64,000 bases of DNA from Eudorina sp. 2006-703-Eu-15 (lineage: Eukaryota; Chlorophyta; Chlorophyceae; Chlamydomonadales; Volvocaceae): positions 471,501-535,500 of the forward strand of contig BDSI01000031.1 in the NCBI GenBank assembly GCA_003117195.1. Direction: 5' to 3'. The notes beneath the pieces were generated by a model that saw nothing but the letters and a program-made list of their open reading frames with translations, was not told where the DNA came from and ran no database searches. Position numbers and translations under genes: made by a program. Shown piece by piece: positions 1 through 12,300 of this stretch. The number at the start of each line of letters is the position of its first letter. Positions within the stretch are counted from its first letter, which is position 1.

Positions 1-2906
1 AATGCTGCACACACCCTCGCCCTGCTGGATGGTTGTCCTCTGGGGAGCCCAAGGGATCGATCAGGAGACCCTTCCAATACCCTACGTTTGGAGCCTGTTG
101 AATTTGACAAGGCAGACGGGCGTATACGATTGCCAACGCGCGCTGGAAGCCCATTTGTTCATGGTTGGTGGTGCAATACACGGACTGCAGGGGGCAGCGC
201 CATGGCTGGCTGGACGCCGTTGCCCTCCCCATATGGGTCTCTGTAGGTCCTCTGTCCTTGGTGACAACCCGCTGCCCCTATCACTTTCAGCGGCATCCGG
301 CCAAACCCGAGAGCGCGAGAAGTGATTAGGAGGACATCCCCGGATGGCGTCAGCAAGCCCGCATGAGACCTCCCTGATCCACATGTCGGGTAACTGTGCT
401 GCTTCAACGCCTTGAGCCTGTTTGTTTCGCAGGTATTTGGCAGACGACAGGTTAGCTTTCGCGGTGGAAGCACTGACCGTAGATGTCCTCTGGTCCTGCA
501 TTGTGTTTTGCGTCGCACCGGCTCATTTGTGTGGTTTTCTTGGTCCTCACCATCCGAATTTCATCGTTTTTGGTTTCGAGGTTATGGTTCCTACGCTTTA
601 CCGCTGGCGGTGCATGGGTGCGCGCCCCCCGCCCGACATCCAGCTGGTCCCCCGGGTGTCGCAGCAAGTGGACCGCGTGGGGGTGTGGGGACGGTCAGGA
701 ATCCCGTCGGAAATCGCCCCGGGGCTGAGTTTTTCTTGACGGAGGACGGAAGGGTTGTTTTCAGACACCCGGTGGGACTCTGTGAGAGCGTGGTGGGGTT
801 GGCCGTGGTGGCGACTGGGAAATGCCTCCATGTGGGTTAGAATGTTGCGCGCACGAGCGCACACGCAGGTGTAAGAGGGTGTACGCCGCCACGCCCGTAC
901 GGTGTTTTGTGCGCGCACCGGCAGTGACTCGGATGACTAAGCTTCTGGGCGGCTCGGCCCATGAAGACTGGCTTGAGGCATGGAACGGTACCAGTAGTCG
1001 TGGCATCAAGGTGGCATGAGCCACAAGAGCGTCGGGGCGCTGCGCGGGTTCACACTGTTGTACAGGCATCTATAAAAGCGAGGAAAATTAGCTTGATCTA
1101 TTCCATCGTCGCACCAAGCCTTGCACAACGAAAACCGTCATTTATCTTAAACGAGGTCGTTGCGATCCGTTAATCGAAACGTACGTGGTTAAGCTGCCCC
1201 TCGCAGCATCATGGTTGCCTGTACGAACAGTTTATTCAAAAGCTGCGAATTTCGCCCGCAAGATAGCATTTTATGAATCCTTACGTTATTATCTACAAAC
1301 GTACATCACCAGAATGGACTGCGAGACGGGCTTGCGAAGGACACGTGTACCACATTCGCCATTGTTGACAAGAAGTGCGTGCAATGGCCCGCTTTGTGTA
1401 AGCGCGGTCTCCATATCAGCATCATCAAGCACGGGGCTTTGGAAGCATCGCGCAGCGAGTGAAATGTCGAAATGCGAACAGGCGGAAAGCCGCGAAGCGA
1501 CACTGCTATGACCCCAAGACAAACGAAATGCAAATACTTCTTTCATTCAAACATAAATAACGGAAGCTTCATTCAACTCGTCATGAATAGTTAGTTAGGG
1601 ACATGCGCATGTATGCGCGCGGGTACTCAGTTTACGCGGCACATGCGCCGAACGCGATAGCACAACGAACTTCTTTAATGTTCATGTTAAATCACCCGAG
1701 ATGGAGAGAATGCAAGTGATCCAGCGGGACTGCTGGGGACACCTAGGCGCAATCAGAGCGCAGGCGGGCAGTCCATACGCAGGCTTTAGTGCCAGGCGCA
1801 AATGCGCATGTCGCGTGGGTGACCCAGAAACTGGCCATGTGGCGCCGCAGCTCGTGTTCCCGCATTGCCTGCAGCTGCCGCCCGTCTGCAAGCAACAGCG
1901 TGCTCGCAACCAGGAACCAGCACGACGACAGCGGCCACCTGTGCCTGCGATGGCATGTCTCATCCCGTGAGAACTGGGTTCTGGCAGCACGCGCTCCCCA
2001 TCACGCTCTACAGGTCCGTCCGACACGTCAAAGACCCGGTGTATTCGGCGTGTTGGACCGGGCAGGACCGGGGGTGTCAACAACAGCCCACACAGGCCGA
2101 CATCGACACCGTGTCTATGGGCCTGGAAACCATCGTCTCGATTGGGAGAGAGCGATCTTGCAGCGGCGTGCGACCCAGACGCCACCATCCTGTGCGCGCA
2201 CTGTGCGGATGGATGCGCTGCACCGGTGGGATAGCGGTGGGATAGCGTGCACGTTGGCAAGGTCCTGCCCTGGCCTTGCTTGGCACCACAACGGCACCAC
2301 CCCGGCCATTGTTTCCGCCCTCGCTCCTCTCCACGGTCATTCCGCACGCCTCCTTTGTGCCAATCCTTGCTTTGTGCGCGACAGGCGTGGTCCTCGCTTC
2401 CAGCTGATTCCCGTGAACTTCTTGCGGGACCATCCCCTTCGCTGCTGTAAAGTTTCCACATTCACCTCCGGCATAACTTTCGTCGAACACACGTCCCGAC
2501 GTACCCCTTCTCTTTGCTGCTCTGTCTTCCGCCGACTTCGGCATGCTCTTCTACTGTGTCGCTTTGTCCGAATAATCCCATCTGTTCACATGTGAGCAGC
2601 TTCATGTAAAATGCACAATATTTGCTCGTTGCTTATGCCATTGTTAATGGCGTAGGTAAATACAAGACAACGAGTCCAATACCTATGTTAGAACTCAAAT
2701 GTTCGTACGCTGCAAGGGAGGAGAGCACGAGCTTCCAATGCGCACTAATGGCCCAATTGAATTACCTTACGCTCAATTAAAAGTTACTATAACCGGTTCG
2801 CAGAGCGCAAATTGAAACTCCAGCCATAGTGTAGCCAAATCTAAAAGAGAGACCTGTAATAACCGCAGTAGGGAGCGATTACAAGGCGCAATTTGTATAG
2901 CATGTC
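1..2906. other. 5' flank, no supported gene
   Basis: No open frame here resembles a known family, and the longest ones (around 1682-2595 on both strands) overlap each other and have no domain-like character. A TATA-like TATAAAAG at 1071-1078 and TGTAA motifs near 2447 and 2605 suggest untranslated or terminal parts of transcripts. Base composition becomes AT-richer at 2600-2880, just before the first gene, as expected for a promoter or intergenic stretch. Confidence 0.4.
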
Positions 2907-5900
2907 ATGGCGGTGCAGCCAGTGTCTCTTCTTCCGTCGCAAGAGGTGCTGTCCCAGCTGCTCTTGACGCGCGAAGAGTTGAAGGTCTTATGCGCGACGA
3001 ATCAGCACCTTTCGGAGCTAGGAATCAGAGGCATCTGCATTTCGGGAGCTGTCGTCATAGTTGCGACAGCGGGCGTTGCAGCGATTCGGCGCGTCCATGG
3101 TTTTTGCAGTAAGTGCACCCAGGCGAAGGACTCCACCCGTAACCTGGACGCGGCCCGACGGGACCGTATGGCAGGATTTTATCATTCGCGCGCCCTGCAC
3201 GCCGCAGATTTGGACTATATTCCGCTTGGGGCCCTCCAGCGGGGCGACGAGGTGCTGTGCGCTCTGAGCGACCTGCAGTCTAACCTACCAGCGCCGGCGG
3301 CCTGGCAGTCCCTTGAAGCCGCCGCCGCGGACCACATCTTGGGGCGCCGCTGGGAGCACCTGACCCGCCATGAGGTGAGGTTCTGCGCCTCCACCGCCAT
3401 TGCCCTCGTGCCCTCGCTGCCGGGGGCGCATCACCACTCCCCGTCGATCGAAACACGCCCCTCGCCGGCCGCCAACGCCACTGGCACTTGGCGTTCCTGT
3501 ATACATCTCTCCTCCCTCATACTCCACGCGAACCGCAGGTCATCCGAGTTGCCCTCAACATCGCCGCGCTGTGGAAGTGCAGCGAGCTGCTGCGGCTCCA
3601 CGGCTACCCGCTGCCCCCCGCACCGTGGTGGCAGCTGCCGGCAGGTCCATCCGGCGATTGCACGCTGACGCCTGGCGTCAGGTCCTGCGAGCTGCGCGAC
3701 GCGCTCTACCAGGCCCTGCTGCTGACCCCTCTCCACAGTCTCGCCGGGGTCATGCAGCAGGCGACCCGATGGCGGGCCTGGAGCGACGAGGCCGCTGAGG
3801 AGATGCGGGCAGCGGCGAAGAAGAATTCGGCGGTGCCGCCGCCGCCGCCGCTGCAGATACCTGAGACCTCCGTGCAGCCACCGCAGCCGCTGCAGCCGCT
3901 GCAACCCGGACAGCGGCGGGAACAGCAACAGCAGCAGCAGCAATCTGTCCAAGAGGTACAACAGGGGCCGCATTGCCTGGCCGAATACCCTGGGCATCAA
4001 GAGCAGATACAGCAAATGGCCATGCAGCACCCCCAGGTGCTGGAAGCTCAGCCGCGCGTGGCGGTCATGCGGCTGTCCTCCGCGCAGCTGCCGAGAACGG
4101 AGGACGAGATGGAGACGGGATCACCGCCGCAGATGCCGCCGCACAGGGATTCGCCGGGCGTGCAGGCGTTGCTGGGGCCGCCGCAGCCGCCGCCTCATCC
4201 CCAACTACCCATTGCGGATTCTGAGCTGCAGCCGCACCTGCAGCCGCTGCCACTGCCTGGAGCGCCGTCACAGCAGGCCACGGCGTCCCTTCCGTGGGCG
4301 CCCCTGGAGCTGCAGCCCTCTCAGGCCTCCAGCCCGGGGGCGTTCCTCCCGCCGGCGGTGCAATCGCTGCCCGTCTTTATACAAGTGTCTGGAGGAGCCG
4401 GACAGCCGCCGGTGCTGGTTGCGGTGCAGCCTGCGCAGCCGTTTGCAAACTTGACGCCGATGAGCTGGATGCCGTCGCCTTTCCTGCAACAAGCGCCGAG
4501 CCTGACGACCACGGAATCCCCGCCACTGCCGGCGGTTCCGCCACCGCCGCCGCCGCCGCCTCCACAAACCGCTGCATCCTCGCCGTCGACGCCGCCGCCG
4601 CTGCCCCCCGAGTCGCCGCCGCCGCCGCCGCCGCCCGCAGACCCTTTCCACCTGCCGCCGCCGCTACCGACGTCGTTACCACCGTTGACTTCAGCGCCAT
4701 TGCCGGCGGACCCGCCCTTGCCTCTACCGCCGCCGATGCCTCTGGCGGTTCCACAAGCGCCTGTGCTCGAGCCACATCGTGCGCAGGCAAGTGGCGAGTC
4801 CGAGATAGCCAACTCCCACATCCAGACAAGTGGCCTTCCGCGCCTGAACGCCCAAGCGTCGACCGCTGGGGGCTCCGCAGCTGCAGATCCCGACCTCGTA
4901 ATGCTGGATCAAGATCCAGATCCTGTGATGCCGGATCAAGATTCCGCAGTCTCGACTCAAGCACCAATGAATCCGGATCCAGACCCCGACGCTGCGGATC
5001 CAGACCCCGCGGTCCTGGATCTTGACCCAACGGACGCGGATCAAAGCGCCGAGGGATCTGCTTGGGACGTGCCGCTGTACGATGCCCAAGCTCACGTCCT
5101 CGCCGCGCGCCTGGGGGCCCCGTGCGCGCTGCAGCGTGAAGCTACGCTGCAGTGCTGGCACGAGGGATTGGCGGCGGCGCCGACGGAGGGCCGGGCTGCG
5201 GCGCCGCAACAGGGTCAGCCTGCGTCGGGCCGCCCTCAGGCGCAGTTGAAGGAGCCGCGCCAGCAGGGGCCGCATCAGCACCAGCATCCGCCACCGCACC
5301 CTCCGCCGTCGCAGCAGCAGCAGCAGCAAGCAGGTCTGATGCCGAGGTCGAAGGATCAGAGGCCTCAGATTGGCCAGCAGGCGCAGGACCAGCGGTCGAA
5401 GGGTGAGCGGCCGGCGGATGCGTCTGATGCGGCCGCGGATCCTGGGCGGGAGGCCGTGAGCGCGCAGCCAGGAGGGCACAGCCAACGGCACCAGGCGTCA
5501 GGGTCACCGATGCAGCGGAGAGACAAGCCGCAAGAACAGCCGCCGAAGCGGGCGCGGGCTGCGGAGCCGCCGCCGGCCCCGCTCGGTGCGGCGTCCTCCG
5601 ACGGGGAGGTCATCAGGCATCAGCCCGCGGACGAGCCGGCGGCGGCGAGCCAGCAGGCGCTCGGAGTCCTGGGTCCGGGCAGGGGGGGTCGCGGTGGGTC
5701 TCGGACAGCGGCCAGGAGCGGCGGCAGAGAGGCGGCAGCCTCCGCTGCCAGGGATCGCGATGTTGGACAGCTCAAGGAGGAGCGGAAGAAGCGGACGGTA
5801 ACGTCGGAGGTTCTGGAGCCGCTGCCGCTGCCGTCGCAGCCGCAGGCACTGCCGGGGAGCGGTGAGCAAGGGGCGGCGCCACAGACGCTGCCGCCGCCGC

Positions 5901-7259
5901 CGCCGCTGCCAGCGCCGCTGACCGAGGCTCCCGCCCTGGCCTCCGGGCCTCACCAGCCGGCGTCGACAGCCGCGGAGCTGTCGCCGCGGCTGCCCGCGGG
6001 AACCGCCGATGCAGGTCGGGGCGGCAGCCGCGGCCGCAGGGCCAGGGCGAGCGTCCGCGCCAGCGCGAGCGGCGCAGCATCACCGGCAGTACGGACCGAG
6101 GGTTGCGATGAGGCCGCTGCCGTTCGCACTCCCGCGTCGGGGGCGCCCGAGGAGGGTCGGGAGCCGCTCGCGGCCTCCGGTGGGGCGACCGGCCGCGTCG
6201 AAGACGGCGGTCAAGACAGTCGCCGCGGCGGCGCCGCCGACGGCGCCAGCAGCGCCGGTGGCGCAAGCGGCGGCGGTGAAGGTGCGCGGGGCCGCAAGCG
6301 CAGCCGCAGCCCTAGTCCCAGGCGGACCGGGCCGGCGGAGGATGAGGGGCGTAGGGCCCAGGGCCCGCCAGCCAAGTCAGCTGGCAGAGGCAGAGGCGCA
6401 GCGGGCGCCGGGCAACGACGCGGCTCTCGGAAGTCGCGGTCGCCTAGACCGGGGACTAGATCGGCGTTCGATCAGAGATCGGGCTCCAAGGGACGGCCGC
6501 CTGTGCAGGAGGCCCCCGGCAAGTTCAACGCGTACATCTGGTCGAGGGCCGTCCTGCGGAAGATCGAGACCGAGCCTCACGTCGACGTTCGCGACCTGCG
6601 AAGGTACGGCACCATTGGCCCATTATCGCCTCCTCATCGATCTCTGGTCGGCCGCATGGGCGGTCTGACAGCCTGCCCATCTGATGCTGCGGGCGTGCAC
6701 CTCCCGTTCTCTCAAACAGCACCTGCCTGGATGTTTCCTAGCGATGGCCCCCAACCCATTTGTTGTCCTGTAAGCCATGGTTAATAACCATTGGGTATCC
6801 CCTTGGTGAACCGCTCCCGCTTCCCCCCCCCCCCCCCAAAACACGTATGCACACGTACCCTCTGCGGCCCCCCGCAGGCTCGGTTTGGGAGTCCCAGACT
6901 CGGTCGTTCGGGAGAAGCATAGGGGCTTCGTCGAGTTCATGAGGTCCTTCCCGCATCTGTGGCACGTGGACGAAAGCCTGAAGATGAGGCTGCCCCCTGG
7001 GTCGCGACCATTCGCGTCGCACGGTCTGCCTGACCCATGGGACGGCCCGGCGGACCGGCGGCTCAGTCCGCCGTACATGCCCGATCGGCCACCACGTGGT
7101 GGTGACGGGCCGCGGCCGCAACCGCAGCCGGATAGGCCGTGCCGCGACAGGCTGTACCACTATGACGAGCATTTCCGTCTGCTGCCATTGATGTCGGCGT
7201 CGGGGCCCGACGAGTGGCGGTGGAGTCCGGAGCCTCACGAGCGGCGCGGCCGGCGTTGA
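2907..7259 (+). CDS. Large Q/P-rich protein, member A of a tandem paralog pair
   Basis: I do not recognise the family. The model is join(2907..3374, 3539..6603, 6878..7259), giving about 1304 aa, and all joints keep frame (phases 0 and 2). Residues 1-200 form a folded-looking region containing LLPSQEVLSQLLL and, after intron 1, CELRDALYQALLL; both have counterparts in the next gene. The middle is low complexity: Gln and Pro runs, Asp-Pro repeats near 4880-5040, and an Arg/Ser-rich basic stretch with RKRSRSPSPRR near 6293 that could serve as a nuclear signal. The last ~110 residues hold the C-terminal module (FNAYIWSRAVLRKI, then VRDLR, then GLGVPDSVVREKHRGFVEFM and WHV). The phase-2 intron falls inside that module at the same place as in the paralog. 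The start was chosen because it opens the conserved N-terminus. A nuclear or nucleic-acid role is inference only. Confidence 0.72.
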
Positions 7260-7775
7260 GGCCGCGTGGAACCGAACCCGGCCGACTGACCCCCGGTTCG
7301 GGCCAGCCTGCCGTGCTGAGCTGGGAAGGGAGGATACCCCGTTTGGAAGCCCTAGCTGGGGCCCCTGGAGCTGGGGCCCCTGGAGTGGTGTCCCGGTAGG
7401 GGCCGGGTCCTGGGAAAGACACCAAGGCTCAGCAAGTCTCCAGGCTTTCGACGCGCAGACGCAGCACCTTCACTGCTGCCCTGGAGCTTGCGGCACTGCC
7501 ACCTCGGGAGCTGAGCTGGCCTCGGCCGCGGTCGAGAGTGCACTGAGGGTACATCGGGAACCGGCCAGGGGATGTTCGTGCGGTGGGTAGGTTCTGGGTC
7601 TCTTGACAATGTGTCCTTCGGGCGTCGCGCGTCGGTCTTGGGCATGCAGCGCGGCGAGGCGTGTGCGCGCGTTTCTGAGTGTGTGGACGACGTCATTTTC
7701 AGAGGGCAGCATTGCGCCGACGACCATTCAGAGCCAAGCGTGCGTTTTTCACCCTTTTATATGGTTTTTACGATG

Positions 7776-7780
7776 TGTAA
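7776..7780 (+). terminator. Candidate poly(A) signal TGTAA
   Basis: TGTAA is the usual polyadenylation signal in volvocine algae. This is the first copy I find downstream of the stop at 7259, implying a 3' UTR of about 0.5 kb. Confidence 0.45.
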
Positions 7781-9160
7781 CTTCCATTGTGTGGCCTCCA
7801 GTGCGTAACTTGCACGACTTTAATTCATCTGACGGTGTCCGCTGGGCCGATGCGTTTCTGTTGCGGCGTGTTTATGTTGTGGTGGGGCGAGGCCGGGAGG
7901 GGTTTGCGTGGGCCTCCTGCGGGAGCCGCATGCGCGAGACGTCGGGGATGCATCATTGCTGTTGTTGGCGGTTGTGATGATGGGGCTGCATTCTGGGTTC
8001 GTTCGCCGGCCCAACGTCAGACCTATTCAGAATCCCGCGTGTATCGTGTGGGTTTCTGTCGCACTGCGAAGCGTGACAACGTCCGCGTTTGCCAACTCAG
8101 TTGTCTGGTTGTAGCGGGAGCAGGGAGACCAAGATTTCCACACGGGAGGCACGCTTAGACGGAGACCGCGCCGCGACTGCATGGAAACGTAATCGAGAGG
8201 GTTCCGGGGCGGGCGCGGGTGAGGAGATGTTGCTCGGCGCGGGTCAGGGATAATGTGATGAATGTGCAGGAGTTGAGGCGACGAAGTCGGACGGTGATTC
8301 AATCGGTTGGTGTGTGGGCACGACGCTCGGATGCTCTGTAGGATGAGGGTGGTTAGAGCCAGGCGGAATGGCAGACGCGGCAGTGCATGATGCCTGGCAA
8401 GCAGGGACGCAGGTCAAGAGATGTGTGGGGTGGGACCGGAGGTGTCGCACACCTTCCTGCACCGACAGGCGCGACTGGTCCTGGATCCGTCTCCGAGGGA
8501 GGACCCGCACAGTGTGTGTTGAATAATTGCTCAATTCGGTGCTTGTCTGGTTGCGTAACTAAACCCGAGAGAGGGGTGTATGTGTGTGTAAAAGAGAAGA
8601 TGTGCATGTATGTGTGTGTGGCGTGGGAGGAGGGTACCGATATCGGAAAGGCCTGACACCGCTTGGGCTGCACAGCACTTGTCTGGCGGCGGTGGGATGG
8701 AAAAGGCTGTGTTATCCGATTACGTACGATGGGGTTCTTCTTCGTAGCCATGTGTCGGCATGTGGGCCTGATATAGCCGAGCCTTTGGGGGATGCCAGTT
8801 CTTATTGTCCATCGGCTGGAATCCTATGAATCCCGTGTGCTAGCTGTCAGCATGCTGCCATGCGCCAGACCAGGGCAATGCCCTCAGGACCAGCCAGGCA
8901 TGTGTTGCCAGGTGTTTCGTGGAAGTCATACCTTACATGGTAGACGCAGCGTGAATGTTGGGTCTGGCCAACTGTGCAACTCGTAGGTTGATCGCCCATG
9001 TAAATGGACAGAGCTGGAGCAGGGGACTGGAGTGTTTGGCTTGGCGCCGGCCTGCGTCGTACGCGTTACGGAAACTCTCCAGAACCCCACGCCATAACTC
9101 TCTGATCAGTAGGTCGTTACTTACCAGTGATCGCCTTTGGTGACCTTTACCTACGTAGGT

Positions 9161-9170
9161 TTATAAAAGT
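9161..9170 (+). promoter_or_regulatory. TATA-like box upstream of the second paralog
   Basis: TTATAAAAGT lies about 230 bases before the ATG at 9399, in a locally AT-rich stretch. It is a plausible TATA box, but no transcription start can be confirmed from sequence. Confidence 0.4.
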
Positions 9171-9398
9171 ACTGAACAAGCTCCAAATGTAGCACCGCAG
9201 TTTGCCGACTCATCGAGCATTGGTGTCACTGTTTCAAATGACCTGTTGAATTCTTGCCTGTTGAATTCTTGCAAATTGCAAGTGAGCATAGAGAGATGGT
9301 TCACTGTCCGATACTTCACGGACTCTAGAGAGTACCTTTGGTTTCTATATTGACTCTATATTGAACCCCTTCTGTTTTCCAAAATTGACCGGGAAAAA

Positions 9399-12300
9399 AT
9401 GGAGGAACCTCGGGTAGCAAAACGACAGCGGACTTCAACAATGACAGCTCCAAGTGGCTGCACAATGTCCGTTTGCCGGATTCTTCCCACACGGCAGCTC
9501 CTGAACATGCTCCTTGTCAGACGCTCCGACATCATAAGACTTATGACCTCCTCGACACGTTTGGAGAGGCTGGGTTTTCCTCTGTACGCTCACTCAGCGT
9601 TGAAGGGCGCGTTTGTAGCTTGTGGTGCTGGCGACAGCGTGACTCTGCGGCGTTTGCTATCCCTGGGTAAGTGAATATCAATCAGTCGTCGATGGGTTGT
9701 CAGGTCGGGATCGGTAAACAGCGATTCTGCGGTTGCTCGCCCCTGCCTCATTGCCCGGGACACGCATATGCAGAAATTGGCACCACAGTGACAATTCGGT
9801 GCGAGAGCCTTACTGTTGGCGGCGGTGACGCGCTCGACCTGTCGGACGTTCTGGACGGACCCCTCGATGACGCCCAGTGGACGCACGCCGAAGCGGAGCT
9901 GGCAACTCGTATGCTGGCGGGCTCTGTGAGGCATGTGACTGCTAATGAGGTAATGCTGTGCTCGATGGCGAAGCTAGTACGACCCGGCCTGCTGGGGCGC
10001 TGATGTCGCAGCACGCCTGCGCTGGGTCGGCATGGCTTTGACAAAGGTCCCACAAGAGCGCACGGCGCTGCAACCCTGCTTGACCCGACTCACGTCAAAT
10101 AATCTCATGGACCCCGTAGGCAGAAGACCTGCTGGTGGTGCCGACCGCTTGGTACAGAGTTACCGCGTGGCCTTAACCTACGCACCTGACTCACGTCCGT
10201 TTCCCCGTGGCCTGTTACCCTGTTTCTCGAATGCCTGGTTCCGCAGCTGCGCTACACCATGACACGGCTTGCTCTCCTGCAGCGTTGCGATGTCTTGCTC
10301 GGACTGCATGCGCAACGGCAGCAGCAGGGGCAGGGGCAGCAGGGGACAGGGGACGCCGCCGCGTGGGACGCCGTGACGGAGGCGGACGAGCAGCTGCGGG
10401 ACGCGCTGTACGACACGCTGACTGGTTACTTGTGGGCTGATGGCCAATGGGCGTGTATACGCCAGCGGCTGCGGGCCTGGACCCCCGAGGCCGCACAGGC
10501 GTTGGTTGCAGCTGCAAGAATGAAGGCGGCGCGTCGCCACGATGCCGGAGCGCCAGCACAGCAGCAGCAACAAGAAGCTTCGTCTGCCACTGTGGGCATT
10601 GCGGCGACGGCGGCGGGAGCGGCGGTGCCCTTGATGGTCGGTGGGCCCACGTTGGGGCACGTGGTTGCCCCGGTGTCGGAGTGCCTCGCAGACACAGAGG
10701 AGCGCATGTGGCCGTCAGAACCCCAGCCACAGCGCCAGCCGCAGTCACGGACGGAGCCGCAGTCATCGCAGCAGCCGGAGCCACAGGACCTGGAGCCAGA
10801 GGCTGCGCCTGTGGCTGAGGTGCAGCAGCGCCTGGGGACTCAGCTGCGACAGGGGGCGGAGCACCTGCAGCAGCACCAGCACGACCAGACGTTACAGAAC
10901 GGGGTGAAGGTGGAGCCCATAGCCCAGTGCATGGATGTCGAACCCATACCCTCTGATCCGGCACCTGCCGACAACCCGCCCGCACTGGCGCCGCTCGCGA
11001 TGCCAGCCGGAGGTATTGAGCCTTCTCATACAACGTTCATTTTGGGCGCTACAACATGCCGCGGCGGCTTACGACCGGCGCTGCCGGACGGTGAGTGCGC
11101 GGGCGGCGGCTCTGCCTCGGTCGGCCAGGGGCTCTCCGTGGGCGGTGCAGCTGCCATCGCGCCCGCACCGCAGCTGAAAGCCGAGGTGGGTGCGGCGGGC
11201 GGCTTGCCAACTGGGCCGGTCGGCGTTCTGGACCCGGTGCCTCCATCCACTGCGCCCCGCGTGAGGGGCCCGGCTGTTGCTCTTGAGCAGCAGCAACAGC
11301 AGGTAGAGGAGGGGACCGAGCCAGGGGTGAACCAACCACCGCATGGGGCCCGATCGGCTTTGGCTTTGACACCTAATCAGGCTCCAAGCCCTAGGCCCCA
11401 GGTGGCGCAGCCCCCACGACGGGAGGGTCAGTCGAAGCCGGAGGGGCCGTCCGACGTCTTTGTGACCTCCCGCCATGATGGGGTCGCTGGGGCCCCTGCA
11501 CGGGATACCAGCCCAGCATTGGCGGCGACAGGTTCAGGTTCAGTGTCAGTGGCCCCGCAGAGACCTTCGCGGCAGGCGTCAGAGGACCTCCCCAGACACT
11601 TGCAGCCGCGGCACCGGCAGAGCGCAGAAGCAGCCGCCGACCCGCGGGTCGGTGGCATCGTCACCTGCTTACCAAGTAAGGCGGACGCGACTGCGGGCTC
11701 CGCACCAGAGCGCGCACTACCGCTTGCGGCGGGTGTGTTGGCACGGGTGGACAGCCTGCAGCGGCAGCAGCAGCTGGGGCTGCTGGCGCCGCAGGAGGAG
11801 GCCAAGCCGCCGCCGGGACCTAGCGACCCACCCCCTCAGGCCGCGTCGTCGCAACCACAACCTCACGCCACTCAAACAGCCCCGCAACAGGATGGGCAAC
11901 AAGGCGAGCAGGCACCCCTGCAACAGCAGCAGCAGCAACAGCAGCAGGAGCAGCAACAACAGCAGGAGCAGCAACAGCAAACACAGCGACCCCTGCAAGC
12001 GCAGCCCCAACAGCAGCACGAGCAGGCGCCGGCTCCCGCTCCCTCAGTAGGACGGACCACCCTGCCGATTGCGGGTTTGTCGTTGCCCTCCTGGATGCGT
12101 CCCTCCAGTCGGTATCTGCTCGCCGGGAGGAACCGTCTGTGTACCACCTCTCAGCACCCGGAGAAACCGGCCGTCCAGAGCAGTGCGGGGCAGGCACCCA
12201 CGCCGGCGGTCCGGCAGCAGCCAGCAGCGTCCCTCGACGCGCCAGCAGCTGCGGCAGGACAGCTGCCGCCTGCGGCGGCGGCGCCGCCACGCGAGAGGGC

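Larger units (their letters stand above)
7260..9398. other. Intergenic region and probable 3' UTR of the first paralog
   Basis: No coding region is supported. A 15-base unit (gctggggcccctgga) is repeated twice around 7350-7385, and a GT-rich patch lies near 8580-8620. The first TGTAA after the stop is at 7776. The last 250 bases before 9399 are AT-richer and carry a TATA-like site. They also contain a direct repeat of ctgttgaattcttgc around 9243-9271. Confidence 0.5.

Noticed and set aside
1071..1078. TATA-like TATAAAAG as promoter of an early gene
   Set aside because: No credible coding region follows within 1.5 kb, so I only mention it as part of the 5' flank.
1682..2595. Overlapping 259- and 268-codon frames on both strands
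   Set aside because: No domain, no codon or amino-acid pattern typical of the real genes here, and mutual overlap.
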